From assembly GCA_007827375.1 (NCBI GenBank), contig VISH01000002.1, forward strand, positions 682,001 to 746,000: a DNA stretch of 64,000 nt, read 5' to 3'. This DNA is from Alteromonadaceae bacterium 2753L.S.0a.02 (lineage in GTDB: Bacteria; Pseudomonadota; Gammaproteobacteria; Pseudomonadales; Cellvibrionaceae). Shown one piece after another: positions 44,001 to 53,800 of the stretch (position 1 is the stretch's first letter; each line of letters begins with the position of its first letter). The notes under the pieces are model-generated. The model was not told where the DNA came from and made no database searches. It worked only from the letters and a program-made list of their open reading frames with translations. The position numbers were made by a program, and so were the translations under genes.

Positions 44001-45318
44001 CGCTGAAAAGAATCGAAGACATCTCGCCGATAGCCGGGCGGTTGCGGGTTTGCGACCAGATACCAAGGCGTTTACTTACCCCATTGTGGGGACTCACGCA
44101 GATGGGAGTTACTTTACCGATATTGATGGCAATCAATTTATGGATATTAGTATGGGTTTTGGTGTTTTGTTGTTTGGACATAAACCCCCGTTTGTTGAAA
44201 AAGCACTTATAGAGCAAATCCAAAATGGATTGCAGATTGGTCCCCAATCTCGATTGGCCGGAGAGGTCGCAACTCTGATATGTGAGCTGACAGGTGTAGA
44301 AAGGGTTGCATTTTGCAATACCGGTTCGGAAGCAGTCATGGTAGCACTTCGGCTCGCGAAAGCGGCGACAGGTAAATCTACCATAGCAGTGTTTAAAAAT
44401 TCTTACCACGGACACTTTGACGGTGTGCTTCCAAGCTTATCGGAAGGTACAGAAAAACCAAATATTGTTGAGTTGGAATACGGGGAAGATTCTGCGTTGC
44501 ACTATATTGCACAAAATGCAGATTTGCTAGCGGGTGTAATTGTGGAACCGGTGCAAAGCAGACGACCAGAATTGCAACCAAAAGATTTTATACACAAACT
44601 CCGTGCGCTCACATTAGAAGTGAATGTGCCACTGATTTTCGATGAGGTGCTTACCGGTTTTCGAATCTTGCCAGGTGGCGCGCAACAATATTTTGGTGTA
44701 CAGGCAGATATTGTTACCTACGGGAAAATAATAGGTGGAGGCCTTCCTGTAGCCGCTGTTGCCGGAAAATCGAAATATATGGACATGATTGATGGCGGTC
44801 AATGGCGTTTTGATGACGAATCGTTACCTGCTTCCAAGCGCATTATGTTTGTTGGAACCTATAACAAAAATTCGCTTGCCATGGCTGCTAGTTATTCGGT
44901 GTTGAAGGAAATTAAAAGCCAGGGCGAAGCCATGTACAGTGCTTTAAACGAGCGCACCCATGTACTCGTTGAATCACTAAATGCCGCTTTCGAAAATCTG
45001 CAGCTTCCAGTTGAGGTGGTTCATTTTGGGTCGCTTTTTAGATTCAAAAGTAATCGCAACCTTGAGCCGTTTTATCAACAACTGATTTATCGTGGTGTGT
45101 ATGTATGGGAGGGTCGAAACTGTTTTATCGCAACAAGCATGGATGAGCGTTTTATAGAACAGTTACAACAAATCATATTAGCCGCTGCGCAAGCTGCGTT
45201 TGGCCAGACAACACTTGCTAGTGGTTTGCCAAATGCGTCTGAAATCACCCGTAATGACAGTAGTCCTCCCGGGAAAAATCGAGAGAACGCTATGTCATAT
45301 TCAGTCGAAGCCCTTTAG
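38062..45318 (+). CDS. Hybrid NRPS-PKS-aminotransferase: C-A-PCP-KS9-ACP-AMT
   Basis: 2418 aa. A short helical N-terminus (1-30) precedes a condensation domain with HHIAFDG (162-168). The adenylation domain (about 503-1015) has YTSGSTGTPKG (664), FDVSVAE (Asp710), YGPTE and TGKVDRK. By eye its specificity positions read D-V-A-N-F-A-I-I-Y-K, which fits no substrate I can name. PCP is GGDSV (Ser1069). KS9 (Cys1337 in NCSSSL, EAHGTGT, NIGH) has no AT after it; ACP is LGLDSLA (Ser1860). The C-terminal domain (about 1962-2385) is a PLP aminotransferase of the glutamate-1-semialdehyde aminotransferase type, with TYGKIIGGG (Lys2222) and FDEVLTGFR. Comparable KS-ACP-AMT units in mycosubtilin/iturin and microcystin synthases turn a beta-keto into a beta-amino group. 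It therefore condenses one amino acid onto the polyketide, adds one malonate and aminates it. The start overlaps the previous stop by 4 bp. Confidence 0.93.
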   Translation: MMYKELLLSYRAGEISKESLKDRLAALHATQKSIPLSEGQRGLWSISKNKPNTTAYNVPVCLRIDSEINTLAVEQSCKFLLTKHSILSSKIVIEDGGLVFNKVNPENFKLGVVELSGNSEPENRQVIQGYIEQPFDLDEGPLLKVFLFTVSNSHHYLLFVAHHIAFDGLSAVTFIKEFLQVYGHKVNGEPITDLRAKGSYGDFVRWENDYLKSEECVEHLEFWEAEYKAGIPQVRVPGDLEGDPDKGSAYHAALVVGDQAAGIKRYCDEHNISRSTFFLAAFNGLVAAHCGLNTAVVGMPVMVRPQIRFDELVGYFVNVLPLCSRDLNTRTFQSACLDVSQKIFEITDHAVYPFPKMVKEMGFKPGSGQSSFFHVMYAYQNFLDAAESSADSDAPIDVSLEADFQQGTDFDLALEVCETKDGFKLMLKFASGLYSQNWAINFLNELTTFLAQTLAEDGDLPAVYNLRRGDRCASSAGRSPAGIPSKSPVGVIFGPDTPSNAENICLHEIFVERAATIPEKIGLVCEGREYTYAEIDALTDALALRLIERGVHCETRVGLCMDRSADVVFAILAVLKAGGVYVPLDATHPQKRLQYVIEDCKPLLILTDKRHLGKLAFVEEIPVAPTLHTLSGLSAMESEVVSRHESRELLLGRTSPDNLAYILYTSGSTGTPKGVMVEHRNILNTLFALENRYPVKDGSRYLFKTNYIFDVSVAEIFGWYMGCGTLIVLPRGFESEPAKMLDVMATQSITHVNFVPSMLNSFLSALDESDCLALDKLSYLFVAGEAFTPALMRLCRSRLPGNVKVENIYGPTEVSIYATWFSLELLETSAEFVPIGKPLPNVNIAIINESGELCEPGIPGELCVSGAGVARGYWNKPDLSAQKFIVSDIFDAQRLYKTGDKVARLDDGNIQYLGRIDDQVKIRGYRIELGAIEACLQDHTSIEQCAVVVHESAHNKQLVAYFTRNKQAQESHEINRATLRDYAAKHLPEYMIPPFFIELESIPLTSTGKVDRKLLAQKSIDLRKQVQQTEVVSFERSAIERELTSIWEKILSVKNISPDDGFFVVGGDSVNLTMMIKTVNTRFNCKLVRTDVFEHSDIRSLAGFIFEHTHGRRKLGTVRPGIKTTHENIVQLKHEAPAQARSAPFDAGRTAKLTSDTIPDYYQNCLAIVGMSGTFPGAESTDEFWGNLLSGKESVRVLSVEELREAGVSEALLANPNYVPVQAAVANKAGFDPEFFNITPKDAELIDPQYRHLLMHSWKAIEDAGYCVEQLTNTGVFVSAGMSFYQALAGGDRNSNANALELNVYSSWVLSQSGTAPTMISHKLGLKGPSVFVHTNCSSSLIALDSAAKSILSGDCDQALVGAASILANQVPGYIHQPGMNFSSDGHLRAFDENADGMVAGEGVAVLLLKRADKAIADGDNVYAVIRGIAINNDGADKVGYYAPGYRGQTEVIANCLKKTGISPGSIEYVEAHGTGTKLGDPVEVKAISDVYRRFTEDRQFCAIGSAKSNIGHLDSAAGLAGLVKVALSLKHGTIPPTINCENPNSEIPFSDSPFYLATKARQYSTSYPCNRAALSSFGLGGTNTHAILESLPNILQAKNSTEQAPGELLFPVSAKTVKQLHIAAECLRRYLGSDSSLDLVRVSYTLQTGRAQMPCRVCFVASDLKQLMDAIAAYLAGEQSASVYISSEVNQASSDRSYFEDDDARLLFTEWCKLGQWDKLARVWATGVKFEWLPLWEIYGSSVKPTRLSLPTYPFALTPYWLGARAADKQQNASNLTTPGQIKKDKSPEVTSLQNSEIGISEFDQAQESKLSDNRHESTNTGHNSEVVAHILEALASATGIDSEEIDLDADLIELGLDSLAFLTVVKLIQDKYCVTISQTQLFDELNTLRKIADYVNAQARRSVPDDDRLEDLSSGNTASETSHLEKLSPKAALEENHYQTVKPSSITSQTKNQKRDDTGLRELFTHNYVERTSGSRRSAEKNRRHLADSRAVAGLRPDTKAFTYPIVGTHADGSYFTDIDGNQFMDISMGFGVLLFGHKPPFVEKALIEQIQNGLQIGPQSRLAGEVATLICELTGVERVAFCNTGSEAVMVALRLAKAATGKSTIAVFKNSYHGHFDGVLPSLSEGTEKPNIVELEYGEDSALHYIAQNADLLAGVIVEPVQSRRPELQPKDFIHKLRALTLEVNVPLIFDEVLTGFRILPGGAQQYFGVQADIVTYGKIIGGGLPVAAVAGKSKYMDMIDGGQWRFDDESLPASKRIMFVGTYNKNSLAMAASYSVLKEIKSQGEAMYSALNERTHVLVESLNAAFENLQLPVEVVHFGSLFRFKSNRNLEPFYQQLIYRGVYVWEGRNCFIATSMDERFIEQLQQIILAAAQAAFGQTTLASGLPNASEITRNDSSPPGKNRENAMSYSVEAL
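41551..45216 (+). other. PKS module 9: KS9-ACP-aminotransferase (beta-amino forming)
   Basis: After KS9 extends the aminoacyl chain by C2, no KR or DH follows. The in-line aminotransferase with PLP-lysine Lys2222 should act on the beta-keto thioester on the ACP (Ser1860). The next gene begins with a C domain that would accept the beta-amino as nucleophile's donor chain or condense the next residue onto it, as in AMT-C arrangements of known lipopeptide synthetases. Confidence 0.82.
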
Positions 45319-45344
45319 ATAACACGTTAATTACATGTCTTGAC

Positions 45345-45360
45345 AGGAGAGGTTTGCGTG
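45345..45360 (+). promoter_or_regulatory. Ribosome binding site deciding a GTG start
   Basis: AGGAGAGG (45345-45352), 5 nt, then GTG (45358-45360). The longest frame would begin with TTG at 45340, but the TTG lies upstream of this strong site, so GTG at 45358 is the better start. Confidence 0.75.
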
Positions 45361-48300
45361 AATATATATCATAATGTTATAGATGGGATTTCAACTATCG
45401 CATTAAGGCATATGCTTGAGTTGTGTGTCGCCGACGACGATGCCTCACGAGCATACTCCGATTGTCTTGTTGTTGAGATGCAAGGCGACTTAAATCGCCA
45501 GGCCTTGCGTAATGCATTGCAAGAGCTGGTAACGCGGCACGAAATGTTGCGCGCAATTTATGACGAATCAAGCGGTAATTTACTCGTCGAACAAAACCCT
45601 TCGTTAGATGCGCTTTACGTATTATTAAGTGAAAACGAATCGGTCTGCGATGATATTGCAGCCAGTGATTGGGTTCGTCAGGAGAGTAATAACCCTTTTA
45701 TTTTAGATAAGGGCCCTTTGGTTCGTTTTCGAATCGCTCGCTTAGCACAAGATCGTCATCTGCTTTTAATGCAGACACATCATTTAATTTGCGATGGCTG
45801 GTCGCAAGCTGTTCTATTAAAAGAATTAGCAGACCTGTACAACGCTTATAAATCGACATTGCCAGATCAATTAGGGGTAGCACCCAATTTCCGAGATTAC
45901 GCTGAACAACTGAATAATGAACTCCAAAGCAATTCAGAAATGCGGGTCAAAATAGGCTATTGGAAAACGGCGTTTGAGCAGTCTGTGGAGTCTGTTGAAT
46001 TACCAGCCGGTGGTGGTAATCCTAAAGCAGGCGAGTTTGAAGGCTACAGTGAATTTGCAAAGTTATCGGCCGAGAAACTCGCATCGTTCGAAAAGCTGGC
46101 GCGCGAAAATCGTTGTACTTTGAATATGTTTCTATACAGCACTTATGTAGCGTTTCTCCATAAAATTTCTGGCAATCAGACGTTTATTGTGCCTATTTCT
46201 ACCAGTGGTCGTTATACGAGCGAATTCTCAGAATTGGTTGGGCACTGCACCTCTATAGTACCCATTTTTAATCATGTATCGGGGGACATTTCATTAGAGA
46301 AGCTTATAGACTCTACTAAAAAAGCGATGATTGACGGGTTAGCCAGGCAGGAAGCGCCTTATGCTGTGGTATTGGAAGAGCTCGTTGCAGAGGGGCGGGC
46401 AATTCCCGAAGGAGTATTGCGAACCTCCTTTAACTATAATGTTGATATGCCGGTGCCTAAGTTTGCAGAGCTGCACAGTGAGTATCGTATTTTTCCCAAG
46501 CAGTTTGCTGCGTCAGATTTGTTATTCAATTTTACAAAACTGGATGATGGCTTATTGTTGGAGTGTAACTATAGCAAGCGGCATTTCGCCAGTGATTATA
46601 TTCAAAGCCTTATCAAAGCGTATTTAAATTTTGTTGAAAATGCAGTGCTTGCACCGGGTCTTTCCTTACGGCAAATCAGTTTGGTTGGCAAAGAAGACAT
46701 TGAAAAAATCGACAGTGTGCTAGCAAATCCTTCGCGTGAAAAAGTAGACCAGTATCAAACACGCAGTATGCTCAACACAGGCTTGTCGCTATATCCAGAT
46801 AAGGTGGCAATTGCGGATGATTTCGCTTCACTAACATTTTCTGAATTTAACGAGCTTACCAACCAACTGGGTAATTATCTTGTTACCGAGGGCGTGGAAT
46901 GTGTAGGTCTGTACCTGCCTCGATCCTCGGAAATGCTGGTAAGTATGATTGCCTGTTTAAAAGCAGGAATCACATATGTGCCATTGGATACCGCGAACCC
47001 TGTCGAACGAACTCAATACATTCACCAAACAGTTAATTTTGACAAAATCATTAGCTGTGCTGAGTTGAAAGATAAAATTTCTGTTTTGCAGTGCGGTATT
47101 TTGGTATTGGATAACCCGGATACGAAAATAGTATTGTCGGAGCAGTCAACCAGCCCTTTGGTGTGTGAGATTAAAGAAGATGGCCTTGCGTATATTTTAT
47201 TTACCTCTGGCTCAACCGGTAACCCCAAGGGGGTTATGGTTACCCATTCTAATCTGGCCAATTATTTAAGCTTCGCAAAGTATGCCTTCGTGCCAGAGCA
47301 TGTCGAGCGGGTTGTTGTTGCGCAGCCATTAGTATTCGACGCCTCAATTAATGCGGTTTTGCCGGGTTTGTGTCACGGTAAAAGCTTACGTCTTATAGCC
47401 GACGACAACAGCCTGCTCGAGGAATTACCCCGCTATCTAATGGCTGCTGACTCACCAACAATGTTCACCCTAACACCTTCCCACTTAAGCGCGTTGCGCT
47501 ACGTTGAAGAGGTAATTCGAAGCCCCCTGGCTCGTCATCATTTTATCGTGGGAGGTGAACCACTGCCGGCAGAGTTGATGAAAACGTGGGCGGATGAGTT
47601 GTTGCCGGCCGCGACATTTATTAATCAGTATGGGCCTACGGAAGCTACGGTAGGTGTAACCCAGTACCTCATTAAGCATCGACCGGGAAAACCTCTGGAA
47701 AGTACCGGAATTCTGCCGATAGGTCGTGCTAATGATAATGTTCGCCTCTATGTGTTGGATAGTGATAAAAATATAGTACCGGCCGGTTTTACTGGTGAAC
47801 TCTATATTGGCGGACCAACGGTTGCAAAGGGCTACATTAACAATCCTGAGCAATCTTCTTCGCGATTTATCAAAGTCCCTGAATTAGGCGATGGCTATTT
47901 CTATAGAACTGGCGATCGTGTTTATTTGGATAAAAACGGCGATTTACATTTTGTTGAACGTCTCGATAATCAGGTGAAATTACGTGGTTACCGAATCGAA
48001 CTTGATGAGATACGCTCAGTTATTCAACTGGCTGAATGTACGGAAAGCTGCGCTGTTGGGTTGACCGGTACAGATCCTGATAATAAGCAGATATCCGCCT
48101 ATGTTTGTTTAAGCGATTCGTCTAGCGAAGAACACGCTAGGTTCGCTATCAAATGTCTATGTGAACAAAAGCTTCCAGCATACATGGTTCCGTCGAATGT
48201 GTATTTTGTTGCAACAATGCCTCTCACAACCAACGGAAAAGTTGATTTTAAAAAATTAGAGTCTGTGGCGAAGCCGTCAAAACTGGCAGCTGAGCCAACC

Positions 48301-50829
48301 GCACACGCCTTAACAGATAATCAAGAAAAACTTGCCGTACTGTGGCGTGAGAACCTGAATTGTGAGGTTGACAGCGCGCAGGCGGATTACTTAACAATGG
48401 GCGGCAATTCGCTGTTGGCGATCCGGCTGATTAATGCAATCAACAAACACTTTGGGGTGCGCTTGCATTCCCACGATATATGGCAATCCCCCCGACTTCA
48501 CGACATGGAAAATTTGATCGCCAGTAAGTGTAAGGATGATGACAGTGAATCAATGATAACAAGCTTGCCGGCGTCAAAGTATGCTGAATTAAGTTATGCG
48601 CAACAGAGGATGTGGTTCCTTAATCAATTGGAAGAAGATGTTTCCAGCTTTAATATTGCTGGCGCAATAAGGCTGCAAGGTGAGCCAGATTTGGAAATAC
48701 TTGAAGAGAGCTTCAAGATTCTGGTCGAACGTCACGAGGTGCTTCGAAGCGTATATACCTTGGTTGATGGCGACCCGAAATCGCTGGTCGTTGACAATCA
48801 ATTCCAATTTACTGAACACACCACCGAATTCAGCGGCTCGCAGTTTGACGACGAATTAATGCGCATGACTACGAGGCTCTCCGAGCAGCCATTTGATTTG
48901 GAGCGAGAACTCTCGATACGCGTTGCGACCCTGCGAAATAACGTTGGAGATTGCGGTTTAATTGTGTGTCTACACCATATCGCCGCAGACGGCTGGTCTT
49001 TAGGTGTTGTTATGGAGGAGGTAAAAGCGCTTTACGGTGCCTTACTCGAAGACAAGCCTGTATCACTTCCCGAACTGGCCGTTCAATACCGTGATTTCGC
49101 CGCTTGGCAGTTTAGGGAAGTTAACAAAATTGACACACAAGCATCTCGCTTTTGGACGGAGAATCTTTCGGGTTGGCCAGAGATGCATGCTTTAAATGAT
49201 CTTGACCCTGAACAGAATCGCGATACCTTTCGGGGTAAACGTTTTCGTCAAACATTTAATTCAGCGTTTTCGAAAAGCTTGCACGACTTGGCGCGTCAAC
49301 AGGGTATTACCCTATTTCAATTGTTTCGGGCAAGCTTTGCTGTACTTATCTCGCAACTCACTGGCGAGCAAAAAATCGTGTTCGGTACACCGGTTGCTGG
49401 GCGACCCAAGCAGGAGTTTGAAAAGCTCGTAGGCTTGTTTGTTAATAATGTAGTGCTTTGCCAAGACATTGAACCTTTAGTAACTGTGCCAGCATTGTTT
49501 GCACAAATTAAAAATCGCTCTCTCCAGGAGGCGCCGTTCGATCAATACCCATTTAACCGTATTGTTGAAAATTTACGCGTAGAGAGAAGCTACGGTAAGC
49601 CGGCACTTTTTAACATCATGCTATCCATGCAACCCGATTTGACCAGGAGTTTTGTCGCCGGAAATACCGTATTCGAACGGGTGGAGTCGGAATACAACAT
49701 CAGTAAATACGATTTGATGCTTGATATCGCATCCTCAGGTCAGGAGATCACGGTCGAGTGGGAATACCGCGAGGCATTGTTCAGTCTCGCGCGCGTGGAA
49801 GAAATTGCTGCGAGATGGGACTGCTTGCTACGAGCTTTGCTGGCGAATCCTTCGGCAATCCTTGTCGATCTTATTGCGACCTCAGACGATTTTTATCAGC
49901 AACAAAAAAACCAGATTAATTTTGTAAAGGCCCTTGGAGAAGATTTACTGTTAAGCGATGCAGATTCAGCACAGATATGGGGGCTGGTATTGCTTAATAA
50001 AAACGAAACGCCCTGCACCGCAGAGGAAAAGGGCGAACTTTACATCGTGTTAAGAAACACCAGCTCGCTTGTACACAGCGAACATTCGAACGCTATGTTG
50101 TTATCTTCCGTTGCTGGTTATCCAATCAAAACCAATATAGCCGCTTTCTGCAGTTCACACGGCGAGTATACGAGGATGTTACCTATGCATAACCAAACCA
50201 CCAGGAAAGAAGCCACGGACTTAGTGGATGTATTGAAAAATGAAATCATGGCTACAGGCATGATTCAACAGTGCTTTGTACGCCAGGATGAAAATTTACC
50301 GAACGGTAAATTGTTTCTGGCCGCTATTGCTCCTATGGATGCTTCAGTTTTAAGCGTGGAGCGCATTGCATCAAATGTTGAGATATTAGTTGCAGCAAAC
50401 AACGCCATGTTTAGGGAGCGCGTGCACTATGAAGTCATTACCGATGACGAATCCTTGCAGCGCGCGATCCTTCAAGATAGTTCACATCAAGCAAAAAACG
50501 ATGCTTCATTAGCCCAGCATATTGCTGCGAAAGGGGGTGAAGAGTTCAACCAAGTTAGCGAGCAAATTGTTGTGCTCTGGAAGGAGCTGCTCGGTAAAAA
50601 CGATATTGATACATCCGAAAATTTCTTTGCGCTCGGAGGGCATTCACTGCTTGTGGTGAAAATGCGGTTAAAAATAAATGAAATCTTCAACACAAAGATA
50701 TCTATCCAAAAGCTGTTTGATCTGCAAACAATTCCAGAGCTGGCAGGTTGGATAGTTCAGGCTCGGCATGTGGCTATTAACGCTGTCGCGGAAACTGTTG
50801 AAGGTGAGAGTGAGGAATACACGATATGA
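45358..50829 (+). CDS. NRPS: C-A-PCP-C-(vestigial A)-PCP
   Basis: 1823 aa from the GTG start. C1 has HHLICDG (141-147). The A domain (about 455-990) has FTSGSTGNPKG (615), FDASINA (Asp661), YGPTE and TNGKVDFK; its specificity positions by eye are D-A-N-T-I-G-Q-V-G-K, for which I have no confident substrate. PCP1 is GGNSL (Ser1018). C2 has HHIAADG (1206-1212). Instead of a second adenylation domain only about 210 residues follow (1510-1720), resembling a decayed C-terminal A subdomain (GELYIVL at 1559, then a NGKLFLAAIAP-like end) without the core motifs A2-A6. PCP2 is intact (GGHSL, Ser1763). The second module therefore cannot activate its own amino acid. It ends in a 4-bp ATGA overlap with the next gene. 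Confidence 0.92.
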   Translation: MNIYHNVIDGISTIALRHMLELCVADDDASRAYSDCLVVEMQGDLNRQALRNALQELVTRHEMLRAIYDESSGNLLVEQNPSLDALYVLLSENESVCDDIAASDWVRQESNNPFILDKGPLVRFRIARLAQDRHLLLMQTHHLICDGWSQAVLLKELADLYNAYKSTLPDQLGVAPNFRDYAEQLNNELQSNSEMRVKIGYWKTAFEQSVESVELPAGGGNPKAGEFEGYSEFAKLSAEKLASFEKLARENRCTLNMFLYSTYVAFLHKISGNQTFIVPISTSGRYTSEFSELVGHCTSIVPIFNHVSGDISLEKLIDSTKKAMIDGLARQEAPYAVVLEELVAEGRAIPEGVLRTSFNYNVDMPVPKFAELHSEYRIFPKQFAASDLLFNFTKLDDGLLLECNYSKRHFASDYIQSLIKAYLNFVENAVLAPGLSLRQISLVGKEDIEKIDSVLANPSREKVDQYQTRSMLNTGLSLYPDKVAIADDFASLTFSEFNELTNQLGNYLVTEGVECVGLYLPRSSEMLVSMIACLKAGITYVPLDTANPVERTQYIHQTVNFDKIISCAELKDKISVLQCGILVLDNPDTKIVLSEQSTSPLVCEIKEDGLAYILFTSGSTGNPKGVMVTHSNLANYLSFAKYAFVPEHVERVVVAQPLVFDASINAVLPGLCHGKSLRLIADDNSLLEELPRYLMAADSPTMFTLTPSHLSALRYVEEVIRSPLARHHFIVGGEPLPAELMKTWADELLPAATFINQYGPTEATVGVTQYLIKHRPGKPLESTGILPIGRANDNVRLYVLDSDKNIVPAGFTGELYIGGPTVAKGYINNPEQSSSRFIKVPELGDGYFYRTGDRVYLDKNGDLHFVERLDNQVKLRGYRIELDEIRSVIQLAECTESCAVGLTGTDPDNKQISAYVCLSDSSSEEHARFAIKCLCEQKLPAYMVPSNVYFVATMPLTTNGKVDFKKLESVAKPSKLAAEPTAHALTDNQEKLAVLWRENLNCEVDSAQADYLTMGGNSLLAIRLINAINKHFGVRLHSHDIWQSPRLHDMENLIASKCKDDDSESMITSLPASKYAELSYAQQRMWFLNQLEEDVSSFNIAGAIRLQGEPDLEILEESFKILVERHEVLRSVYTLVDGDPKSLVVDNQFQFTEHTTEFSGSQFDDELMRMTTRLSEQPFDLERELSIRVATLRNNVGDCGLIVCLHHIAADGWSLGVVMEEVKALYGALLEDKPVSLPELAVQYRDFAAWQFREVNKIDTQASRFWTENLSGWPEMHALNDLDPEQNRDTFRGKRFRQTFNSAFSKSLHDLARQQGITLFQLFRASFAVLISQLTGEQKIVFGTPVAGRPKQEFEKLVGLFVNNVVLCQDIEPLVTVPALFAQIKNRSLQEAPFDQYPFNRIVENLRVERSYGKPALFNIMLSMQPDLTRSFVAGNTVFERVESEYNISKYDLMLDIASSGQEITVEWEYREALFSLARVEEIAARWDCLLRALLANPSAILVDLIATSDDFYQQQKNQINFVKALGEDLLLSDADSAQIWGLVLLNKNETPCTAEEKGELYIVLRNTSSLVHSEHSNAMLLSSVAGYPIKTNIAAFCSSHGEYTRMLPMHNQTTRKEATDLVDVLKNEIMATGMIQQCFVRQDENLPNGKLFLAAIAPMDASVLSVERIASNVEILVAANNAMFRERVHYEVITDDESLQRAILQDSSHQAKNDASLAQHIAAKGGEEFNQVSEQIVVLWKELLGKNDIDTSENFFALGGHSLLVVKMRLKINEIFNTKISIQKLFDLQTIPELAGWIVQARHVAINAVAETVEGESEEYTI
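49885..50517 (+). pseudogene. Vestigial adenylation domain within an intact reading frame
   Basis: Between C2 and PCP2 there is no SGSTG, FDxS or YGPTE motif. What remains looks like the end of an A domain: GELYIVL (compare GELCVSG) and a segment ending in NLPNGKLFLAAIAP (compare the region where intact A domains read ...KQLVAYF). The frame is open, so the remnant is probably tolerated as a linker. This is a domain relic rather than a separate gene. Confidence 0.65.
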
Positions 50830-53800
50830 GCGTTTCAAAAATATTGGATCTTTGTGCCGAAAATGAGATCAGCCTGCAAGTTGTCGGCGATAATCTCAAG
50901 GTCGTCAGTAAAGGTGGAAAGTTAAATAACGAGCTGCGTTTGCTGCTCAAGGAAAATAAGCCAGACCTGATCGAACTGTTGAAATCGGCCAGTAATGATG
51001 CCAGTGATAGGATTCCAGCGATTTACAAATCTGATCATGGCCAACAGGAATTTGCCTTGTCACATGCTCAGCGTCGTATGTGGTTTGCGTACAAGATGGA
51101 TCCCAATTCATCTGTACACAATATTAGCGCTTCCTATGCGATTAACGGTGAGCTTGACGTGGCGGCGTTGTGTGCCGCATTTGAAGAGCTCGTGGAGAGA
51201 CACACGGCGTTGCGAACTGAGTTTGTCGAATTGGAAGGAAATCAAGTCGCGCAACGTATTCGCCAGAACTATGAATTTTCAGTCAATGTCATTGATTTGT
51301 GTCACCTGGATGAAGAGAAATCAACCGCGACTACTCGCGAGTTAGCCAAAGCAGATTCTGAAAAACCTTTTGACTTAGGCGAAGATATACTAATTCGCGT
51401 GAATCTTCTGAAACTTGGCGAGCAACGTCATGTGCTGCTGGTAACGCAACATCATATCGTCTCAGATGGCTGGTCGGTATCGGTGCTAATGGGCGATCTC
51501 GCGCAATTGTATCAAGCTAAATTAACGGGTAATAACACGGTATTACCCGAGCTGCCCATTCAGTTCGTGGATTACACAAGCTGGCATCGCGAGCGAATGC
51601 TTAATGTGGTTAATGAAAGTAAAATGGAATTCTGGCGGGATCTACTCGGTGGCGCACCTGAAGTGCACAGTTTGCCTTTGGATAAACCACGAGCCAAGAA
51701 ACATGATCCGTCTGGCAAACTTTACAGTACGCCCTTAGATAAATCACTTGTGGAAAAGCTAAATCGATTTTCGCTTGAAAAAGGCGTATCCAACTACATG
51801 CTTTTCTATGCTGTCTACGCCGCATTGATTTCCCGCATGAGCGGGTCTCAGGATGTTGTTATTGGTTCTCCCATTTCAAATCGAACTCAGATTGAAACAG
51901 AAAACATGGTGGGTTTGTTTACCAATACTATTGCGTTGCGCGCCAATTTAGATGAAGTTAGTACACCTTCGGAGCTGCTAAATCAGTGTAAGTATAAAAT
52001 TCTATCAGCGCAACAACACCAGGATGTCCCATTTGAACTGGTGATTGAAGATCTTAATCCCTCGCGCAGCCTGTCCCATCACCCCATTTTCCAGTTAGTG
52101 CTCAATTACTACATTCGTAAACCAGAATCAAACGAGGGTGAACTCAATATTGAGCCTTTGGAGCTTGAGCAAACTCAGGTGAATTTCGATTTAATTATGC
52201 GGGTTCAGGAATATCCCGAAAAAATTATTGTGGACTGGGAGTACGCCAAAACATTATTCGACGATCATACCGTCGAAAATATGGCCGACTGCTTCATTCA
52301 ATTGTTGTCAGAATTTATCGAGAATCCAGACGTCCCTCTGCAAGAATTGAGCTTGCTGTCACCCAGCGTAGAAGATCAATTAATCCAGGACGCCAGATCA
52401 CAGCTTGGCATTTCGGAATCTAAGGCGAACTTTAATGAATTGTTTGAAAAAACAGTGCAAACGCATGGCAGTAAACGCGCCGTTGTGTGTGGCGATGCTG
52501 TCATTAGCTACTCAGAGCTCGACAAGCGCTCCAATCAATTGGCACATTGGATCGCTGCTCAGGGTGCAAAACCTGGTGATTTAATTTGCGTATCGGTCGA
52601 GCGTTCAATTGAAATGATTACGGCGCTGTTGGGTATCTTGAAAGCAGGTTGTGGTTACTTACCGGTAGATGCGAGAAACCCAAAAAGCCGGCTGGAGCAT
52701 ATCGTAACAGATGCTGGAGCAAATATTGCGATAGGTTGCCATGGCGATGAAATTGCTAATCTGGTGGCCAATTTTATTGAATTTCAAGATTTGAAATTTG
52801 GTAAAGAGGGTGTGTTGGAGAATTACTCATCAAACCAGCCTTCACTGTCTGATGATGTTCTCAACGGCGACAGTCTGGCATATGCGATTTACACCTCTGG
52901 TTCGACAGGTAAGCCTAAGGGCGTGCGCTTAAGTCATAAAGGATTGGTAAATCTAGCAATTGCGACCAGCAATCAGTTTGGGATAAGCCATGAAACTCGA
53001 ATGTTGCAGTTTGCTTCATTTACGTTTGACGCCGCAACGTGGGATTTTGCGATGGCAATGGCAAGCGGAGCCGAGTTGCATATGGTTCCTGAAACCACAA
53101 TAGCTAACCCCAGCGCGGTCGGCCGCTATGTACAACAAAATCTCATTTCGTACTGTTTCTTTACACCTTCACTTTTAAATTCTCTCGATGTAAATGAGTT
53201 TAACAGCGTTGCCACTATTGCTGTGGGCGGCGAAGCCATTAGTTTAAATCTCGCTAAAACCTGGAGTGTCGGGCGGAAACTTTTTAACGCTTATGGACCA
53301 ACCGAAAACACAGTAGTAGCGACCTGTCAGCGCTTAACCGAAGATATGGAGCGCGTAACAATAGGTACCCCGATTAATAATGTCGCGGGTTTGATAATGG
53401 ATGGTGACGGACGATTAGTTCCCAACGGCGTAATGGGTGAATTGTGCCTAGCTGGCGTTGGAGTTGCACAGGGGTACATCAATCGTGCTGATCTTACTGC
53501 CGAAAAGTTCATCAATGGTCCGCTCGCGGAAAAACTTGGAAGTCGTATTTACCGTACTGGAGATCTGGTAAGACGTCTTTCGAATGGCGAGCTGGAATTT
53601 TTTGGCAGAGCCGATGATCAGGTAAAGGTACGGGGATATCGTATTGAGCTTGGTGAAATTGAAAGTCAACTTTCTCTGGCTGAGAACATAAATGAGTGTG
53701 TTGCCATAGCGAACCAGAGCCCCGAAGGACATGACCGTATTATTGCCTATGTCACACTCAGCGACGATCAGCATGACAAGGATATGATTGTTAATGAGCT

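Noticed and set aside
45340..45357. TTG start for the NRPS gene
   Set aside because: The strong AGGAGAGG site lies downstream of it and fits GTG at 45358.
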